Assembly: GCA_001603455.1 (NCBI GenBank)
Contig: LUZA01000007.1
Location: 1-49,434, forward strand
Direction: 5' to 3'
Source: Bacteroidales bacterium Bact_09
Lineage (GTDB): Bacteria; Bacteroidota; Bacteroidia; Bacteroidales; UBA932
Length of the DNA stretch: 49,434 nucleotides
The position numbers were made by a program, and so were the translations under genes. Below, in pieces: positions 8,292 through 17,543 of the stretch; the first letter of the stretch is position 1; every line of letters begins with the position of its first letter. Below the pieces are notes generated by a model. It made no database searches and had not been told where the DNA came from. It saw only the letters and a list, made by a program, of their open reading frames with translations.

Positions 8292-10531
8292 TTTCCCAAC
8301 ATATCATCTAACAATTCCTGACTATTGACCAACAGTTCCCTGGGGCTGCTTCCTCTGGGAGGTCCAACGATACCTGCCTCCTCCAGCTGGTCCATAATTC
8401 TGCCTGCTCTATTGTAGCCAAGATGGAACCGGCGTTGCAACAGCGAAGTAGATCCCTCTCCGTTCTGGATCAATAACCTTGCCGCTTCCTCAAACAATTC
8501 ATCACGTTGACCGAACGAGGGAGAAAGCGTGTCTTGCCTGTCCGTTTCTGAATACTCCGGTAACTCAAAGGGACCGGGGTATCCCTGTTGATCCCCAATA
8601 AAATCGACCATACGTTCCACTTCGGGAGTGTCGATAAAAGCACATTGGACACGCAACAGATCAGTGCCTGCGGATATGAGCATATCACCACGTCCGACCA
8701 ACTGGTTGGCCTCGGAGACATCTATGATGGTCCGCGAGTCTATTTTGGAAGCAACCCGGAAAGCGATCCTGGCGGGAAAATTGGCTTTTATCGTCCCGGT
8801 TATGATGTTTGTCGTAGGTCGCTGGGTAGCAATGACCAAGTGGATCCCTGAGGCACGTCCCATCTGTGCCAGCCGGGTAAGCGGTCCTTCAACATCCCTG
8901 CCGGCGGTCATGATCAGATCGGCGAACTCGTCAATGATCAACACAATAAAAGGCATGAACCGGTGCCCCTTCTGGGGGTTCAGAACCCTTTCCTGGAATT
9001 TCTTGTTGTATTCCTTTATATTCCTCACACCCGCCCTGTTATACAGTTCCAGACGGTTATCCATCTCGATGCACAATGAATTGAGTGTATAAACGACTTT
9101 TTTTGTGTCAATGATAATGGGACTTTCTGCATCGGGGAGTTTAGCCAGGAAATGGTTTTCCAGTTTGGAATAAAGGTTCAGTTCAACCCGTTTGGGATCC
9201 ACAAGCACCAGCTTGAGGTAAGCCGGATGCATTTTGTACAGCAAAGATGCCAGAATGGCATTCAGGGCAACTGATTTTCCTTGGCCAGTGGCTCCTGCCA
9301 CAAGCAGGTGGGGCAAACGGGCAAGATCCAGCATCACGATCTCATTGGAAATACTCTTTCCCAGCACTATCGGCAAATCTTCCTTGGACTCCTTAAATTT
9401 TGTAGAATCCAGAACGCTTTTCATGGGGACAAGGGAAGGTTTGTCATTGGCAACCTCTATGCCAACCATATTGGTTCCGGGGATAGGTGCTATGACACGC
9501 ATCCCCCTTGCAGCAAGCGATAACATGATGTCATCTTCCAAACGTGTAAATTGTGAAATCCTGATTCCTGGTGAAAGCACAATTTTATACAAAGTAACCG
9601 TTGGACCTGGAGTAGCCACTATTTTCTCTATCCGGATATCGAAAGTTCTCAGACATTCCACTATCTTCTGGTTGTTCCGTTCCAACTCTTCCTGGGGCAC
9701 TTCCGTAATTCTTGTCCTGTAATCCTCCAGCAGGTCCAGGGTTGGTTTTTTATAATGTGACAGATCTTGTTTGGGATCGTAAAACAGCATTTCTCCTGAG
9801 GTCGGTTCTTCTTCTTTTTTTTCCACTTCAAATACGGGGGTCTGAGGTGTTTCGGGATCGGGAATGGCATCTATAACCTTGGGATCCTTTTTATATTCAG
9901 GTTCAATCACGGATATGGGACCAGACTCCGGAACAGCCTCCTGTTCTACTGTGTCTTGTAACCTTTTCTTTTCCTTTCTTTTATGGATCCATTTGTAGAT
10001 GAAAGGCAAGGGAAAAGCCGTCAGAACAAAAAAGATCAGCACTCCGGTCCCAACCGTGCCCAACATACTGATAAACCATTCGTTGACACGGTATCCGTAG
10101 GTTCCTCCCACGCCTGAACCAAACACAAATCGGAGTGAGGTGAAACTGAATATATATCCCAGGGCAATGGAAAGGATTATGCAGGCAAAAGCCGTTGTAA
10201 AGAACAACGGTATGATCCGGACCTTGCGTATCTTAAGTAAGAACACGGCAACGGCAACCAGAAAGAAAGGAATGATAAAGGCACTTACCCCAAACAGATT
10301 GCCTATAAACAGATCGGACCAGTAATTGCCAATGAGACCTCCGCTGTTGGCAACTCCGGCCTCGGGGACAAACAGATCCTCACGTGACAGCAAACTCTGA
10401 TCAACCGTCCATGTGAACAGATAGGATACGAATGCAACCAAGAGGTAAATTCCCAGAGCCAAGAATAACCAACCTGTTATGAGCCTGATATTATCGCCTA
10501 TACGTTGTTTTTTTTCTTTGTCATTGGCCAT
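8288..10531 (-). CDS. ftsK: DNA translocase FtsK
   Basis: FtsK pumps DNA at the division septum and helps resolve chromosome dimers. The 747-residue protein has four N-terminal membrane helices (about 20-40, 78-100, 108-130 and 155-178), a shorter linker than the E. coli protein, and the motor domain with Walker A GATGQGKS (413-420) and Walker B IVLIIDEFADL (529-539). ATQRP (568-572) follows. The C-terminal winged-helix gamma domain spans about 678-740. The start at MANDKEKKQR is chosen over an upstream ATG because that longer N terminus overlaps the DUF4290 coding sequence heavily and lacks family resemblance. The resulting overlap with DUF4290 is 11 bases. Confidence 0.95.
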   Translation of the reverse strand: MANDKEKKQRIGDNIRLITGWLFLALGIYLLVAFVSYLFTWTVDQSLLSREDLFVPEAGVANSGGLIGNYWSDLFIGNLFGVSAFIIPFFLVAVAVFLLKIRKVRIIPLFFTTAFACIILSIALGYIFSFTSLRFVFGSGVGGTYGYRVNEWFISMLGTVGTGVLIFFVLTAFPLPFIYKWIHKRKEKKRLQDTVEQEAVPESGPISVIEPEYKKDPKVIDAIPDPETPQTPVFEVEKKEEEPTSGEMLFYDPKQDLSHYKKPTLDLLEDYRTRITEVPQEELERNNQKIVECLRTFDIRIEKIVATPGPTVTLYKIVLSPGIRISQFTRLEDDIMLSLAARGMRVIAPIPGTNMVGIEVANDKPSLVPMKSVLDSTKFKESKEDLPIVLGKSISNEIVMLDLARLPHLLVAGATGQGKSVALNAILASLLYKMHPAYLKLVLVDPKRVELNLYSKLENHFLAKLPDAESPIIIDTKKVVYTLNSLCIEMDNRLELYNRAGVRNIKEYNKKFQERVLNPQKGHRFMPFIVLIIDEFADLIMTAGRDVEGPLTRLAQMGRASGIHLVIATQRPTTNIITGTIKANFPARIAFRVASKIDSRTIIDVSEANQLVGRGDMLISAGTDLLRVQCAFIDTPEVERMVDFIGDQQGYPGPFELPEYSETDRQDTLSPSFGQRDELFEEAARLLIQNGEGSTSLLQRRFHLGYNRAGRIMDQLEEAGIVGPPRGSSPRELLVNSQELLDDMLGK

Positions 10532-11177
10532 TTGATGTTGACCTTTTTTTCTTTTTATTCTTGTGCCATTGCCCCCCCTGACGCTGTTGCATACGTGTTC
10601 CGGGAGCATTGGGTTGTCTGAACTCACCTTGTATTTCCGATAATTTGGCTCCTTCGGGAACTGTCAGTGTGCCATTTGAAAGGGTACGTATATCGTGAAA
10701 AATAGTATGATCAGATACAGTGTCCTTGTTCCAGATCAGGTATTGTTTGCGCATATAGGATGCCAGCGCCATAGTCATGGCATCACGTTCCTCCCCCGCA
10801 GGTTTGGAAGCAATAGCCATTACCATATTTTGGATGTTTCTTCCGTAATGCATTACCTTGACGGAGTCCCGCTCAGCCCCGATGGCATGTGGTCTGGAAA
10901 CAAAATTTTCCCGTGCCGGAGGAGGGAACGGAGCATCCACATCCAGATCGTAATCGGCTATAATATAAACATGGTCCCACAATTTATGATAATAATCATT
11001 CATGTCACGTAACTGGGGATTCAGGACACTCATGGCATTGATGATTGCCTTGACCTGCCTTGTACGGGTCTCTCTATCAGGGATCATTTTGGCTTCCCTT
11101 ACCATTTGGTGTATATAACGGCCATATTCTGGCAGTATAAGTTTATCTCTCTGTGTGTTATAAGTGTTATAATCCAT
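10521..11177 (-). CDS. DUF4290 family protein
   Basis: A 218-residue protein of the Bacteroidota-specific DUF4290 family, recognised by the opening YNTQRDKLILPEYGR. It is soluble, with no signal peptide, and ends in a very basic tail rich in lysine and arginine (from about residue 195). That tail could touch nucleic acid or ribosomes, but this is only a guess. It sits between batE and ftsK in the long minus-strand run, 18 bases after batE, and overlaps ftsK by 11 bases. Function is unknown. Confidence 0.8.
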   Translation of the reverse strand: MDYNTYNTQRDKLILPEYGRYIHQMVREAKMIPDRETRTRQVKAIINAMSVLNPQLRDMNDYYHKLWDHVYIIADYDLDVDAPFPPPARENFVSRPHAIGAERDSVKVMHYGRNIQNMVMAIASKPAGEERDAMTMALASYMRKQYLIWNKDTVSDHTIFHDIRTLSNGTLTVPEGAKLSEIQGEFRQPNAPGTRMQQRQGGQWHKNKKKKRSTSNGQ

Positions 11178-11195
11178 TGTAAAATTTTCAAACTA

Positions 11196-11960
11196 CTAAT
11201 ATACAAAAACAATCTCATTCAGTGCTACCCATCCCTGCCGGCCGTCTTCCAGTTCTATCCGCACCCAATCTCCCATTTCTTCCAAAACACGCACCCTGGT
11301 ACCTTCGTGTATTACCAACAAATCCTTTCCCTGTGATCCCGGGGCAGATTTGACGGAACTGACTGCCGCCAGTACAATAGCTATGTCCTCCCGGATCGCC
11401 TGCTTCCTGGATTGCCAGGCAAATGCGGTAGAAGCTGCGGCAAAAAGAAAAACGATAACCGACAGGATAAAGGCAGTTTTGCGGAACCTTAGACCCCGTG
11501 CGAAATGAAAGAACATAAAGAAGGTCAGGGCAAGGACCAGCAATATGACAGAGACAATGGCCCACATATCGGAAGACAACAGCTGATGACTTTTGCGGAT
11601 CCAGTCGACGACAAAAAAAGTGGGAACGGGTTCTATCCTGTCAGTACATTGCTCCCTGGCAATTTCCAGATTATAAATAATGTCCGGATTGTTGGGTTCA
11701 AGTCTCAGAGCTTTTTCATAATACAGGATGGCATAGGCAATATAACGCATTTTATAATAAGTATTACCTATATTGTAATATAAGGCAGCAGATTCCCTGC
11801 CCGAGCTTTCTATCTCCAGGTAATTGTCCAGCGCTTCCTGGTATTGTGCGTTGGCATAATGGGAGTTGGCATTATTCCATAGGCTGTCCGCAGTATCCTG
11901 CGCCCCTGTTGTCAGGAATCCCGTAAAATACAAAAAAACAAAAAAAATGATCCTTTTCAT
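11196..11960 (-). CDS. batE: BatE, TPR and SH3 membrane protein of the Bat locus
   Basis: A 254-residue protein with a signal peptide (residues 1-20), TPR repeats (about 24-100), two membrane helices (132-152 and 163-182) and a C-terminal bacterial SH3 domain (about 200-252, with DWVRIELEDGRQGWV). This order is the usual BatE layout in Bacteroidota. The Bat proteins were linked to oxygen tolerance in Bacteroides fragilis, and the whole set is thought to act as a membrane-attached assembly with the MoxR ATPase. It follows batD by 8 bases and is the last bat gene of the run. Confidence 0.87.
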   Translation of the reverse strand: MKRIIFFVFLYFTGFLTTGAQDTADSLWNNANSHYANAQYQEALDNYLEIESSGRESAALYYNIGNTYYKMRYIAYAILYYEKALRLEPNNPDIIYNLEIAREQCTDRIEPVPTFFVVDWIRKSHQLLSSDMWAIVSVILLVLALTFFMFFHFARGLRFRKTAFILSVIVFLFAAASTAFAWQSRKQAIREDIAIVLAAVSSVKSAPGSQGKDLLVIHEGTRVRVLEEMGDWVRIELEDGRQGWVALNEIVFVY

Positions 11961-11968
11961 ATCACGAT

Positions 11969-13777
11969 CTATTTCAGCGCTTGTTCCATTTTACTTATTA
12001 CCGTTACGGCCTTTTCAAAGATCCTTTCCTTCTCCAGTTGACCAGGATCCGGCGCATAACGAGCGAATTCGCAGGATTCGATCAGACCTGTATAATCTTT
12101 TATAAGATCTTCATCTACATTAAGTCTGACCAGCATTTCCTCAACCCGCTCACGGGAACAGTCAGCCTGGGATAAAGCCAGTTTATCGGCAATATATCCC
12201 CACAGGGCCCGGTGCAATTCTTCGTAATATCCCTCGAAAAGCTTCTGTTTTAGCAACATACCGGCCGACCTAAGTCGTGTACGGGCCACTTTGTTGGCTT
12301 TGCTGTACCGTACCCTTACCACATCGTTGCGATGAACCCGGCGTTTTTCCAGCAACAGGTACAGGCCTCCTGTCAGGGAAAAAATACTGAACAGCAGTAT
12401 GAAGTACGACCAGCTGCCCGTAAAATATTTCCCTTTAGTACGCCAGGATGGCATACCAGCCTGGATATAGCGGATATCCTGCCCAAGGCTTTCCACATTG
12501 CGCCTATTCGTTCCCGGAGCAAAAGACACACCCTGACTGGTTGTTTCCGTACTTTTTTCCACTTTAATTACCAGTGGCGAGGAGCGTAAAGTCCGATATT
12601 GTCCGGCTTCGATATCGTAGTACGAAAATATTACCGGCTCTATGGTGAATTCTCCGTGATTTCTTGGGATTACAGGAAATTCAAATGTTTTGGACCCGGA
12701 AAAAGTTCCACCCGTGCTTTTGGAATTATCAGTTACTCTGGCATCGTAAACTTCAAAATCGGGAGGAAACTGAACCCGGGGTGCTTCCAGCAGGTTAATA
12801 TTTCCCTCCCCGGTAATGGTTACAAACATAGATACGGCGTCGTGTGCACGTATGGAATCTTTGCTCATGCTGGTTCTGAACGAAAACTTACCTACTGCCC
12901 CTGTGAAAGAAGCCGGAGCCCCGGCAGGCAGATCGTTTACCCTTACGGTGACGGCAGGAGCGACAACCCGCTTGCGCACCGTCTGGTACGTATCGAAAAA
13001 TTCATCCAGAAGAGATCGCCCCCTACGTGTATTGCGGACCTGGATGACACAAACTATTTCTGACGGATCAATACGTATCTCTCCGATCTGCTGTGGTAAC
13101 AACACATAACTTCTTAGTGTTGCAACCTGGTAAATTTCCCCTCCTACGTTTTCACGCTGCCATTCTATCTGCTGGGGAGCATAGACTTCCTGACTCCAAA
13201 ATCCGTTAAAAGTTGGAAACCGGATATCCTCCGCACCAGCCACATTTACCCGGGTGTACAGTCTAAGCGTAGCCGTCAGGGGTTCTCCCTTTACAACCTT
13301 TCGTTTGTTGACAGACAACTTTAGGAAGACATCCTGGTCGCTTACGTTCGTTCCCGCGGGAGCATTATCTTCCTGTTCCGGCTTTACTGTTCCCAGTGTT
13401 CCCTGGATCACTTCTACTATTATCGGCTGGGTCCTGTAGGTCACATTGTCCGATATGATGGAAGCTTCGCCAATAGTGAATTTTCCTTTTTCCCTGGCTT
13501 CCAGTATATACGTATAGCTGACTGAACGACTTTGCGTTCTGCGTCCGTTAATATACTCCATCCTGTTTATGGTCGATGTGGTGGGTCCTGCCAGGATCAG
13601 GAACCCTTCAATTCCAGGCGGATTGAAAGTATCGTGAGGAAGATCCGTGGCCGTAAAGACCAACCGGAACCTTTCCCCTGTGGCAACCACATTGGGCACC
13701 TCTATGGTGAATTGACCCTGTGCATTGGCTTGCACAATGCATAAAACATTCAGTATCAAAAGGATTGCCTTTTTCAT
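11969..13777 (-). CDS. batD: BatD, oxygen-tolerance family protein
   Basis: A 602-residue exported protein. A signal peptide (residues 1-20, MKKAILLILN onward, cut near ANAQ) is followed by a large series of beta-rich domains, one membrane helix (about 452-474) and a cytoplasmic domain (about 480-602). This is the BatD architecture. The start at 13777 is preferred to a codon 21 bases upstream because it gives a clean signal peptide. It lies 14 bases after the batB-batC fusion and 8 bases before batE. Confidence 0.88.
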   Translation of the reverse strand: MKKAILLILNVLCIVQANAQGQFTIEVPNVVATGERFRLVFTATDLPHDTFNPPGIEGFLILAGPTTSTINRMEYINGRRTQSRSVSYTYILEAREKGKFTIGEASIISDNVTYRTQPIIVEVIQGTLGTVKPEQEDNAPAGTNVSDQDVFLKLSVNKRKVVKGEPLTATLRLYTRVNVAGAEDIRFPTFNGFWSQEVYAPQQIEWQRENVGGEIYQVATLRSYVLLPQQIGEIRIDPSEIVCVIQVRNTRRGRSLLDEFFDTYQTVRKRVVAPAVTVRVNDLPAGAPASFTGAVGKFSFRTSMSKDSIRAHDAVSMFVTITGEGNINLLEAPRVQFPPDFEVYDARVTDNSKSTGGTFSGSKTFEFPVIPRNHGEFTIEPVIFSYYDIEAGQYRTLRSSPLVIKVEKSTETTSQGVSFAPGTNRRNVESLGQDIRYIQAGMPSWRTKGKYFTGSWSYFILLFSIFSLTGGLYLLLEKRRVHRNDVVRVRYSKANKVARTRLRSAGMLLKQKLFEGYYEELHRALWGYIADKLALSQADCSRERVEEMLVRLNVDEDLIKDYTGLIESCEFARYAPDPGQLEKERIFEKAVTVISKMEQALK

Positions 13778-13791
13778 ATTATTTTGTGCAT

Positions 13792-15513
13792 TTACCAATT
13801 TTTACCCGATCTGACAGGTACCGCCACCTTAGTCTTTTCTTTCTGTACTTTCTCTTGTGTTTCACGTTCTTTCTGCTGTACGGCTTCCAGCATCTGCTGG
13901 GCAGCCTGTGGTGTAATTTTTGGTGGCACCTCCTGGTTCTGCGGGTCCTGCTGCTGATCCTTATCCTGCTGATTTTGGTCTTGCCGGTCCTGCTGTTGGT
14001 CCTGCTGCTGGTCCTGCTGCTGGTCCTGCTGCTGGTCCTTATCCTGCTGATTTTGGTCTTGTCGGTCCTGCTGCTGGTCCTGCAACATTTTCTGCGCATA
14101 GGCCAGGTTAGTCTTTGTATCCATATCGCCTGGACGGGTCCTTAAAGCGTTCTTGTACGCCCGGATGCTTTCTGCATATTGTTTTTCGGACAAATAAATA
14201 TTCCCCAGGTTGTGCCAGGCATCGGCTTTGAATTCCGGAACCTCCAGCGAATCGGGAACACTTTTCATGATCCCGCCCGCCTGAGTATCATCCCCGGTCA
14301 GGTGAAGGGTGTTGGCCATGTTGTACCTGGCTTTCAGAGATGTCGAATCCTTTATCGCCGCACGCTGATAATCAAGTAACGCCTTGTCCAGATCTCCCTT
14401 GCGGAAAGCACGGTTCCCTGCACGGATATCCTTTTTATCGGCTTGAGCCGAGGCTACCAGGGAAAGACCGGTAAAGAGGATAAAGCAAACGGCTTTCTTT
14501 GTAAAGATATCAAAACTTTTTATACGCCGTCCTTTCCTTTCTCCGATCAGGGTTTCCAGAATAAGGAAGAATAGTGCGATCCCAAAAAAGTACATATACT
14601 GTTCGTTAAAATCCTCAAAAACAACCGCCTGGAATTCCTGCTGATCCATTTTGCGGACAGCATCCACTATTCCCTGAAGACCAAAATCGGAATTTCCGGC
14701 TCTGACATAAATTCCCCCTCCTGCTTCTGCTACTTCCCTAAGTGTTTTTTCATCAAGCTTTGTGACTACGGTATTTCCTTCTTCGTCCTTGAGAAGTGAC
14801 CCGTCTGGCATAGGAATGGGTTTTCCATATTCAGATCCGATGCCTATGCAATGTACCAATATCCCCTGGTTTGACGCCTCCCGGGCTGCAGCTACAGCAT
14901 CATCCTCGTGGTTTTCCCCGTCAGTGATCAGGATTAAAGCCCTGCTCCCGGGTATGTCCAAGCTGAAGCTCCTGATCCCTGTAGTGATTGCCTGTCCAAG
15001 AGCCGTCCCCTGACGAGGTACGGACCCGGTATTGATCGTATTGAGGAACATCTTGGCGCTAACATAATCGGTAGTCACCGGTAATTGTACAAATGCATCG
15101 CCTGCAAATACGATGAGACCTATCCTGTCCCTGTCCAGGTTGTCCGCCAGGCGGGAAACGGCCAGCTTGGCGCGTTCCAGCCTGTTGGGTGTATAATCTT
15201 CTGCCATCATGGAATTGGAAACATCCAGGGCAATGATAATCTCAACACCGGTGCGTTTCATTTCCTTGACACGTGCCCCCGTGCGTGGACGTGACAGACC
15301 CAGTGCGAAAAAGAACAGGGCTGCACAAAACAAACTGATCTTGATCCAGCCCCGTCGGCGCGATACATCAGGCATCAGGGGTCTGAGAAGCTCGGGATCC
15401 CCGTACCTCCTCAACATCTTTCTTCCGTAATGCCTGTACAGGCCATATATGACCAAAAGCAGCGGAATAGTCGCTATGATCCATAAATACTGAACTTGAG
15501 CTAACTGTATCAT
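13792..15513 (-). CDS. BatB-BatC fusion: von Willebrand A domain joined to TPR protein
   Basis: The 573-residue product combines two proteins that are normally separate. Residues 1-325 are BatB: two membrane helices (7-27, 58-76), a von Willebrand A domain with MIDAS residues DVSNS (97-101), Thr170 and Asp198, and a helix at 306-322. Residues 338-356 look like the signal peptide of BatC but now sit inside the chain. Residues 361-475 carry TPR repeats and 479-525 a Gln/Asp-rich repeat tract. I find no stop codon and no in-frame ATG, GTG or TTG in the junction (about 325-357), so it reads as one protein. With three preceding helices, the joint helix probably changes which side of the membrane the TPR part faces. 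Confidence 0.85.
   Translation of the reverse strand: MIQLAQVQYLWIIATIPLLLVIYGLYRHYGRKMLRRYGDPELLRPLMPDVSRRRGWIKISLFCAALFFFALGLSRPRTGARVKEMKRTGVEIIIALDVSNSMMAEDYTPNRLERAKLAVSRLADNLDRDRIGLIVFAGDAFVQLPVTTDYVSAKMFLNTINTGSVPRQGTALGQAITTGIRSFSLDIPGSRALILITDGENHEDDAVAAAREASNQGILVHCIGIGSEYGKPIPMPDGSLLKDEEGNTVVTKLDEKTLREVAEAGGGIYVRAGNSDFGLQGIVDAVRKMDQQEFQAVVFEDFNEQYMYFFGIALFFLILETLIGERKGRRIKSFDIFTKKAVCFILFTGLSLVASAQADKKDIRAGNRAFRKGDLDKALLDYQRAAIKDSTSLKARYNMANTLHLTGDDTQAGGIMKSVPDSLEVPEFKADAWHNLGNIYLSEKQYAESIRAYKNALRTRPGDMDTKTNLAYAQKMLQDQQQDRQDQNQQDKDQQQDQQQDQQQDQQQDRQDQNQQDKDQQQDPQNQEVPPKITPQAAQQMLEAVQQKERETQEKVQKEKTKVAVPVRSGKNW
13939..14079. repeat. tandem repeat encoding a Gln/Asp-rich tract
   Basis: A compound repeat inside batB-batC. 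The core is a 12-base unit, read on the plus strand as CTGCTGCTGGTC and on the coding strand as Gln-Gln-Gln-Asp. It is flanked on both sides by copies of a longer segment encoding DRQDQNQQDKD. All units keep the reading frame. Such a tract is likely to vary in copy number between strains. Confidence 0.85.
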
Positions 15514-15517
15514 AACT

Positions 15518-16507
15518 TTACGGTATTCTTCTCAAAACAATCCAACGCAATAAAAATTCCAGAGCCAGGGCAAACAAAGCCACCAGAGCAAATTTCATGA
15601 ACATTTCTCTATAGACAGGAAATGAATCCACCAGTGTCCTGCTTTTTTCCATCTGGTTGATCTGGTTGTAGATAGATAAAAGCTTGGTATTATCCGTTGC
15701 CCGGAAATACTCTCCCCCTGTTATGCCGGCTATCTGTTTTAATAGATCCTCGTCTATCTCGACCTTTACCTGCTGTATCTGAACTCCATATGGTGTCATA
15801 ATCGGATAAGGGGCCATCCCGTGTGCCCCTACCCCAATGGTATAAACGCGGATTCCATAGGTGCGTGCGATCTCGGCCGCAGTGAGCGGCGTAACCTCAC
15901 CCCTGTTGTTCACACCATCCGTAAGCAATATCACCACACGGCTCACGGCATCGGAATCCTTAAGTCTGGCAACTGCCGTGGCCAGTCCGTTCCCAATGGC
16001 CGTTCCATCCTCCATAAGACCCGTTTGGACCTCTTTCATCATATTGATCAAAGTTATCCGGTCTGTTGTCAGGGGACACTGCGTATATGACTCTCCTGCA
16101 AAAACCACTATGCCTATGCGGTCAGTGGGACGTTCTGCTATGAATTGAATGGCAATATCCTTGGCAGCAGCTATTCTGTCCGGCTGAAAATCCCTGGCAA
16201 GCATAGAAGTTGACACATCCATGGCAAGCATAATATCAATCCCTTCTGTCGAGGTTGTTTCATAATCGGAAGAAGAGCGCGGACGCGCTATGGCAATGAT
16301 CAGGGCTGCCAGAGTAATCATCCTGAGGGCAAAAGGCACATGATAAATTATCTTTCTAAATGAAATTCCATCTTTGAAAAATGGCTGCAAACTGGAAACC
16401 TGAAGCGACGGGACATTCTTTCCCTTAAGTTCCCTGTAGAGATACCATCCGGCAAGTGGTACCAGAAGAAGCAATAAAAACAGGAGTTTGGGATATTCAA
16501 AAAACAT
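15518..16507 (-). CDS. batA: BatA, von Willebrand A domain membrane protein
   Basis: A 329-residue inner-membrane protein with two N-terminal helices (about 8-25 and 58-75), a von Willebrand A domain with a full MIDAS (DVSTS at 97-101, plus LLTDG further on), and a C-terminal helix (about 306-324). The domain binds a divalent metal and partner proteins. BatA and BatB are paralogues and adjacent here, 4 bases apart. Its length and helix pattern match BatA from Bacteroides. Confidence 0.9.
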   Translation of the reverse strand: MFFEYPKLLFLLLLLVPLAGWYLYRELKGKNVPSLQVSSLQPFFKDGISFRKIIYHVPFALRMITLAALIIAIARPRSSSDYETTSTEGIDIMLAMDVSTSMLARDFQPDRIAAAKDIAIQFIAERPTDRIGIVVFAGESYTQCPLTTDRITLINMMKEVQTGLMEDGTAIGNGLATAVARLKDSDAVSRVVILLTDGVNNRGEVTPLTAAEIARTYGIRVYTIGVGAHGMAPYPIMTPYGVQIQQVKVEIDEDLLKQIAGITGGEYFRATDNTKLLSIYNQINQMEKSRTLVDSFPVYREMFMKFALVALFALALEFLLRWIVLRRIP

Positions 16508-16518
16508 AACCTATGATC

Positions 16519-17541
16519 TTATTCTTCTTTTTCTTCTTTATTATCATCTTCCTGAAGAACTGCCGTCCCCGATACGAACAGGATTGCCCGTTCCAAGGAT
16601 TCTTTGTTCTCACTGTCCGAAGGTGTGTACTTGGCGAATTTTGCCAGATCACCGGTCAGGAACATTTTTTCCAGAACACCTATGTTCTCATCTGTCAGCA
16701 GAGAATCACCGGCTTTTTCCTTCCGCAGGGAACAGATCATTTCTGCAGATGTCTGTTCCATTGCCTGAATGCCCCACCGGTCATGCAGATAAACACGTAT
16801 GGTATCTGTCAGCAGGGTATAATATTGTTTTGCTTTCTGTTTTTTCCACAATTCCTGTTTTCTGATAGACTCCAGGATCTTCAACGCTGCCACGTGTGGC
16901 GGATCTCCGGGTTTGATTTGTCCGAAAACCGGAAGGTTTTTTCTGCGCCGCTGCACAATTCTCACAATCAAGAAGATCAGTCCTGCCACTATTATGATCA
17001 CACCGGCCAGTAACAGTATTTCACCAGTAGTCACAGGATAGCGCATTTGGGGTTTGAGTCCGAAAGGTTCGAATGTTGTCGTGTCAACCTGAATGGTATT
17101 GACGTATAATCTGGGGCCTTTAAACCATAATGTATCAACAATTCCATCCATCCGTTTAAGATATAGCGGCATATGTGGCAGCTGATAGGATCCGCTGTCA
17201 AATGAAGTCAGCAGAATACGTGCTTCTATGGCTTCCAGCCTTTTTTTTCTGTAAACAGAATCGAGTATGACAGGAGACAAAGCTTCCACTCCTTTTGTGA
17301 TATCAAAGGGCAATGATCGAAACTGTACGGCTTCGATCTGCTTGTCCTGCCAGGCTTCCCTGGGCAAATCCATCTTCCACCAGATCTGGTCGCCAATCAG
17401 GATGCTATCCCTGTCCAAAGCCGATTCAAGGGCCTGGAAATCCCGTCCCGGCGAAATAACCGGAATCTGTTGCGCCAGCGCTTCTGATGTCGTGAAAACA
17501 AATAAGGCGACAAATAATTTTTTAATAATGAACCTGTACAT
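16519..17541 (-). CDS. Bat-locus membrane protein of unknown function
   Basis: A 340-residue protein found between the DUF58 and batA genes. It has a signal peptide (residues 1-24, ending ALAQ), an exported domain of about 145 residues, one membrane helix (173-195) followed by the charged stop QRRRK, and a cytoplasmic helical domain ending in an acidic tail. An unnamed gene of this type sits in the same place in other Bat loci. The ATG at 17541 is used rather than the TTG two codons earlier, which overlaps the upstream stop. I do not recognise a catalytic motif. Confidence 0.72.
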   Translation of the reverse strand: MYRFIIKKLFVALFVFTTSEALAQQIPVISPGRDFQALESALDRDSILIGDQIWWKMDLPREAWQDKQIEAVQFRSLPFDITKGVEALSPVILDSVYRKKRLEAIEARILLTSFDSGSYQLPHMPLYLKRMDGIVDTLWFKGPRLYVNTIQVDTTTFEPFGLKPQMRYPVTTGEILLLAGVIIIVAGLIFLIVRIVQRRRKNLPVFGQIKPGDPPHVAALKILESIRKQELWKKQKAKQYYTLLTDTIRVYLHDRWGIQAMEQTSAEMICSLRKEKAGDSLLTDENIGVLEKMFLTGDLAKFAKYTPSDSENKESLERAILFVSGTAVLQEDDNKEEKEE

Positions 17542-17543
17542 AA

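Noticed and set aside
13720-14145. Open frame with a long Leu/Val-rich stretch that mimics membrane helices
   Set aside because: It is the complement of the Gln/Asp repeat in batB-batC. The hydrophobic look is a direct result of reading CTG repeats.
14450-14560. Split of batB and batC by a frameshift or internal start
   Set aside because: The frame is continuous, and I find no ATG, GTG or TTG in frame near the start of the BatC part.
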